From Candidatus Rifleibacteriota bacterium (GTDB taxonomy: Bacteria > UBP17 > UBA6191 > JACPRK01): a DNA stretch of 25,691 nucleotides. The stretch spans positions 7,631-33,321 of the forward strand of contig JACQZL010000108.1 in the NCBI GenBank assembly GCA_016213865.1, read 5' to 3'. The position numbers and the translations under genes are program-made. The stretch's first letter is position 1; each line of letters opens with the position of its first letter. The notes below the pieces were generated by a model. The model did no database searches and was not told the origin of the DNA. It saw only the letters and a program-made list of their open reading frames with translations. This document shows positions 22,801-25,691 of this stretch, one piece after another.

Positions 22801-25691
22801 GGGGCTCGCGGGCGAGGGAGACCTGAAGGCAGCGGATGCTGCGCTCGTGTTTGTTCTGGTTCCAGAGCTCCACGAACCTGCGGGTGAGGACCTCCACCGA
22901 AAGGGGACGAACGGTGAAGAGCTCTCCGTCGGGGGCGTTGAGGAACAAGACCGGAGTGCACCACTCGAACGAGCCGTGCCGGGCGGCCTTGATCTCGAGG
23001 CGGGCGCTCGTCATGGCCTCGTCGACCGGGTCGCCGCGGGCCACCGCCGTGTAGAAGCCCTGCGTGAACGAGACGGCGGTCTTGTCCGTCACCTCGTTCT
23101 GCATGGCCACCACGGCCGGGACCCCGCCCGCCACCAGCTTGGCCGCTACCCCCGCAAAGAGATCGCCGGCCTCACTTCGAGCACCGTCGCAGCTATTGAG
23201 GACCACCAGCCGGAGCGAGGCGTGCAGGCGGAGCAACTCCTTGAGCACCTGGGCCGACAGCACCCTCGGCTGGCGTTGGGGATCCTCGCCGACCAGCACC
23301 CCCTCGCCGTCGTAGGTATCGTAGGCCCCGTGGCCGATGAAGTGGAGGATGTGCACCCCGTGGCTTCCCGGAGGTCCAGCCAACCGGTGATGGAGCTGAG
23401 AGTAGGTGTCGGGACCGCGGATGAACTCGAGCGTTATCGCACCCAGGTCGCTCTGCAGTTCCAGGGCCTGGCGGATTCGCTCCTCCTCTGCCTGGACGTC
23501 CAGGCTGGGAGGACCCTCTGGGCTCGCGATCACCACCAGCATCCGAAGGGGGGGCTCGACTGCGACGGCCTGTACGGGTTGGCGCGTGTTGAGCGACCGG
23601 ACCAGAGGATTGTCCGTGGAGAGCGCCAGAAAGCTGCCGTCGGTGCGCCGGTACAGCAACTCCCAGGGTAGCTCGGCCAGACCCGGGGCCACGCACAGCC
23701 GTAGACGGAGCTTCTGGCCCATGCTGCGGGACGTCATCACTGCGCTCTGCAGGCAGAGGCCGACCTGCTCGGCAAAGACCGCGTCGAACAGCCGGCCGCC
23801 GAAATCCCGCAGGTCCCTCCCCGTGAGGGGCACTGCCGGACCCTGGGCCGGCCGCACACCCAGGTCACGCCGGACACTGGCTGCCAGGTTGCGGCGAAGG
23901 TCCGGTGCCTGGGACAGGATCGCGCTGAGGTCGACGGGGCGGAACTCCTGCGTACCCCGGTGGGCGACCTGCACGATGTACAGGCCCGGCTGTTCCTTCA
24001 TCGGGGCGATGTTGACGAGGAAGTCCTCATACCGGATCTTGCCCATCGGATCAGCCGGTCTGGCGTCCAGAACGAACCGCTCGGCGCGGCTGCCCCCCGG
24101 TGCGAGCGACACCGTTCGCTCCGACTCCACATACCCCGCCTTGAGCACCCTGATGCGAAGCCGGTCGGTTGCGTCGACCATGGCCACATAAGGCGTGACC
24201 CCGACCTCCCGGTCGTCCAGCCACACGGAGGCATCCGAGGGTTCGGAGGTTACATGCAGCCGGCCTCGAGCCGGCTCGAGGGCTACCTTGACACTTGCTG
24301 GCTCGCCAGTGACCAAAGTCACCATTACGCGCCTTTCCAGGTAGCCGGCATGCACGAGGCGCAGCTCCACCTCGCCTTCACGTTCCAACGTGAACTGAGA
24401 AGGCGCCAGACCCAGAAGCCCGTCCCCGAGCCACACCTCGCAGCCGGCGGGCTCCGAGGCCACGTGCAGCTTCACGGATGGCACCAGGAGGAGGGAGACC
24501 TCCCCTTGGTCTTCAGCCGAAAAGGCGAGCTCTTGATCCCCGTAGCCCGGCTTACGCACTGCCAGCCGGCCCGAGCCGGACCTGGGAGGCAGCACGTCGC
24601 AGGGCGTCGTCCCGACCTCCTGTCCGTCCAGGAAGACGGCCGCTCCCTCGGGGCGAGAGGTCACGCGTCGTGGCGTGGTGGGAAAGAGCTCGGCCAAGGC
24701 GGCTTCGGTCGGGTCCGACGTGAGAACGGCGCTGCGTGCCGTGCAACTCGCGTCGCTCACCTTGCCGGTCAGCGTGTCGAGCAGAGTGTGGAAGGCCTCC
24801 AGCAGCGCGTCGCTGTTCTCGAGCTCGGTACCCGAGCACTGGTGGTCCTCGAGGTACGCCTTGTACTGCGGCACGCCGTCGGAGACGCCATCGTAGGCGA
24901 AGAGATGGAGCTTGGAGCACCTGGCGCACACCCGGACCGCCCAGAACGGCCGCAGGCACAGGAACTCCCGCGTCCTGGCGCGCGCGACCCCACCCTCCTG
25001 GGTCATGACGCGGCGCAGCAGGAAGACGTCCTCTTCGCCCTCGCAGGTGCTGAACTCCACCGGCTTGGACGGGACCTCCATCGTGGGGCCGGCCAGGGAC
25101 TTGAGCTTGCCTGACAGCTTGAAGACCGCGTGGGTCGGCTTCCAGTGGACGTTGACCAGGTAAGCCATCGGGTACCGGGTCAGGAACTCGGCGCCGCGCA
25201 GCAGTTTGCGGATGTCGGGTGTCACCCGCTCCACGGTCTGCCTCTCGATGGGATCGGGGCGCGGAAGCGGCGAATGCTCCAGGTCGTTGCGTTCGCTGAC
25301 GAAGTCGTTGACGAGCTGCTCGAACTCCGTCACCTTGTCCTTGCCGGGCTTGAAGTAGAACCCGGGCAACTCCGGGACAAAGAGAGGGTCGGGCCGCCCG
25401 TCCCTCGCGGCGCTGCTCTGGACGTGGCCGAGGACGCGGCAAATCTCCCGCAACGTGTCTTGCCAGTGGCCCAGCGAGGGAGCCCCACGCAGGAAACTGA
25501 GGACCCGTGGGTCGACCTTCTCGCGGTCCTTCGGTGACACCTGAGGCAGGATCGACGAGTACTGCTGGATCCCGAGAGTCGTGAGGACCTGCAGCAAGTG
25601 CTTGACGGTCGCGAAGAGGTAGATCCGCTTGCTCGATTGCGAGTCCTCGATACGGACCTTGTGAAAAACCGAAGCGATCGGATAGGGGTAC
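19883..25691 (-). CDS. Giant CHAT-domain protease with PEGA, TPR and J-like regions; 5' end beyond the window
   Basis: The frame is open to the right edge, so the start is outside; residues here count from a TTG codon at 25595-25597. An N-terminal helical domain contains RNDLEH at 103-108, a HEPN-like RNxxxH motif, and upstream of the TTG reads YPYPIASVF. Three PEGA repeats span about 308-512. The CHAT domain (about 600-895) has the caspase-type pair H756 in LHFIGHG and C803 in VVLNSCDGARS, plus AELPWELLY typical of CHAT. TPRs follow at about 905-1160, a J-like module without HPD at 1177-1233, a WR/W module at 1299-1355, a Cys cluster at 1521-1551 and more helical repeats to residue 1904. CHAT proteins are cysteine proteases of the separase/caspase clan. 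Here the protease is probably controlled by its repeats and the chaperones downstream. Confidence 0.93.
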   Translation of the reverse strand, partial: YPYPIASVFHKVRIEDSQSSKRIYLFATVKHLLQVLTTLGIQQYSSILPQVSPKDREKVDPRVLSFLRGAPSLGHWQDTLREICRVLGHVQSSAARDGRPDPLFVPELPGFYFKPGKDKVTEFEQLVNDFVSERNDLEHSPLPRPDPIERQTVERVTPDIRKLLRGAEFLTRYPMAYLVNVHWKPTHAVFKLSGKLKSLAGPTMEVPSKPVEFSTCEGEEDVFLLRRVMTQEGGVARARTREFLCLRPFWAVRVCARCSKLHLFAYDGVSDGVPQYKAYLEDHQCSGTELENSDALLEAFHTLLDTLTGKVSDASCTARSAVLTSDPTEAALAELFPTTPRRVTSRPEGAAVFLDGQEVGTTPCDVLPPRSGSGRLAVRKPGYGDQELAFSAEDQGEVSLLLVPSVKLHVASEPAGCEVWLGDGLLGLAPSQFTLEREGEVELRLVHAGYLERRVMVTLVTGEPASVKVALEPARGRLHVTSEPSDASVWLDDREVGVTPYVAMVDATDRLRIRVLKAGYVESERTVSLAPGGSRAERFVLDARPADPMGKIRYEDFLVNIAPMKEQPGLYIVQVAHRGTQEFRPVDLSAILSQAPDLRRNLAASVRRDLGVRPAQGPAVPLTGRDLRDFGGRLFDAVFAEQVGLCLQSAVMTSRSMGQKLRLRLCVAPGLAELPWELLYRRTDGSFLALSTDNPLVRSLNTRQPVQAVAVEPPLRMLVVIASPEGPPSLDVQAEEERIRQALELQSDLGAITLEFIRGPDTYSQLHHRLAGPPGSHGVHILHFIGHGAYDTYDGEGVLVGEDPQRQPRVLSAQVLKELLRLHASLRLVVLNSCDGARSEAGDLFAGVAAKLVAGGVPAVVAMQNEVTDKTAVSFTQGFYTAVARGDPVDEAMTSARLEIKAARHGSFEWCTPVLFLNAPDGELFTVRPLSVEVLTRRFVELWNQNKHERSIRCLQVSLAREPRNPRLLQVRDKVLGAWPRVASQKAEQALQANDPARALALAEQVLDLCPADPVAPGLRERARLALEVANLRGSGQAAVDEQRWKDAEEALLRLLRLSPHDEAASRLLTRAQGMLRIGDLYRQAMQALAEHRWSDCMRLLAEVQAIEPTYRDVPEQSRRAEVGCQADSLHVAGKEAYSAGRYEEAVQHFRELRSLAPEFPDAEDWLQRAEEARDQETALVRLQEVLARLGRQSLVRNPLVLCEGTDAYELLSVVGISPRSSMNELLECSELLMERGLRSPEVRLARDRLRLVPSRLKVDFFHHEGPEPERLAALARRAVGAHQVPSDEDLAEELGRDAGLVVLTQGFRKRTAALWERLRRSSPELVEVSHDLGLFHFGWAESLESRGELARAAESWRAAIAHLSHVLAMPGWTKRWRQAREEVYQQHISRDCWLELTVEIERLLRQRWSSWAEHHQTAGRPDRIALYADLANDWLAERRGAQLLKQAGGLRRSKDDAHPLTGGYLYVTRMGLEDCLARLVAKASSDADDELDAAGYDALLAPEDDEAFGRQPNPEALQDLRRYFSNLRRPAAYLEQGNPREALTALEHLACERCAPALPPAGDRAPAARGPLEPPTCGNGCPEFNRLNPAYRRLEGRHAEFRADARRLAVEVRMALAVAELGSASCDAGLLFTLWREAFSLAKNLDQVDQVQDAIRELTLGRATVLDRDTGNWVRSFTQAIDLLDRTLKEFGDTGERHLASKLAEVLTDRAVSLANQHQLHEQALADLRRAFALTSHSPRTRDNLCCALIHTAMELNSAGRRDIAKDNLEEADRLLREGQDLHPAYPGFAGTLQWLQRTWEKIDPSRRRTLEDVLAEIDRAIGASPQGATQHEESSRLCTAGIAKIGEGDLEAGIEDLRAALQRDPINGTAENALIDALVRLGHDCAMAMDYQRGLAVLEAAVKEFPDRQSLQTQLEVLRVLADAGDTSNQEAN
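24062..24676 (-). repeat. Three PEGA repeats in the CHAT protein
   Basis: Each unit has the pattern V.S.P.GA.V.LDG..VG.TP followed by a strand and the G-Y turn (KPGYGDQ, HAGYLER, KAGYVES). They lie between the HEPN-like N-terminal region and the CHAT protease. PEGA units are small beta-domains usually found in surface-linked or kinase-linked proteins; their ligand is unknown. Confidence 0.85.

Noticed and set aside
21314..23671. Long plus-strand open frame opposite the CHAT gene
   Set aside because: It lies wholly antisense to well-defined CHAT and TPR sequence, has no recognisable domain, and long antisense frames are expected at this G+C content. The same applies to plus-strand frames at 3841-5136, 10079-11551 and 12393-14273.
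19883..25691. CRISPR-associated TPR-CHAT (Csx29-type) protease
   Set aside because: No Cas protein, gRAMP effector or repeat array is in the window, and the domain order differs from Csx29.

Overview
The window is one continuous block of minus-strand genes: fifteen coding regions, read from right to left, with gaps of at most 50 bases and several stop/start overlaps (ATGA, GTGA, ATGGATGA). It is open at both ends. The first gene enters from beyond the right edge and the last runs off the left edge. I see no internal promoter, terminator, RNA gene, insertion sequence, integrase or CRISPR array, so this looks like the middle of one very long operon. The DNA is very G+C-rich and uses some GTG starts. 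Large TPR proteins, PEGA repeats, a CHAT protease, NHL repeats and MshEN-like repeats together suggest a bacterium with a large, signalling-rich genome, such as Myxococcota, Planctomycetota or a similar high-GC group. I cannot place it more closely from sequence alone.

Layout in transcription order. (1) A giant protein of more than 1900 residues (19883-25691) has a HEPN-like RNxxxH motif, three PEGA repeats, a CHAT caspase-fold protease with its His/Cys pair, and a long TPR/J-like C-terminal region. (2) A first chaperone cassette follows: a GrpE-like protein (19250-19852), a DnaK-like Hsp70 split by a one-base frameshift (17264-19235), and a degenerate Hsp70 head fused to TPRs (15130-17238). 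(3) Next come adaptor and signalling proteins: a large TPR protein (12426-15137), a small J-like protein (12029-12424), a protein with four MshEN-type repeats (11502-12032), a five-helix membrane protein with a cytoplasmic TPR tail (9008-11455) and another TPR protein (7081-9039). (4) A second chaperone cassette contains a tandem J-like protein (6475-7077), a second GrpE-like protein (5613-6464) and an intact DnaK (3766-5562). (5) Two zinc-ribbon proteins end the run, one with TPRs (2513-3769) and one with NHL repeats (405-2516), followed by an unidentified partial ORF (1-393).

The block carries a customised Hsp70 machine: three Hsp70s, two GrpE-like factors and J-like modules in three proteins, all without the HPD tripeptide. 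It is joined to a CHAT protease, a membrane anchor, TPR scaffolds and a possible cyclic-di-GMP sensor. Domain sharing between the proteins (J-like modules in three, a TPR-linked module in three others) argues that they work as one assembly. My inference is a chaperone-gated proteolytic signalling or defence complex in which the Hsp70 cycle controls assembly or release of the CHAT protease. The substrate is not evident in the window.
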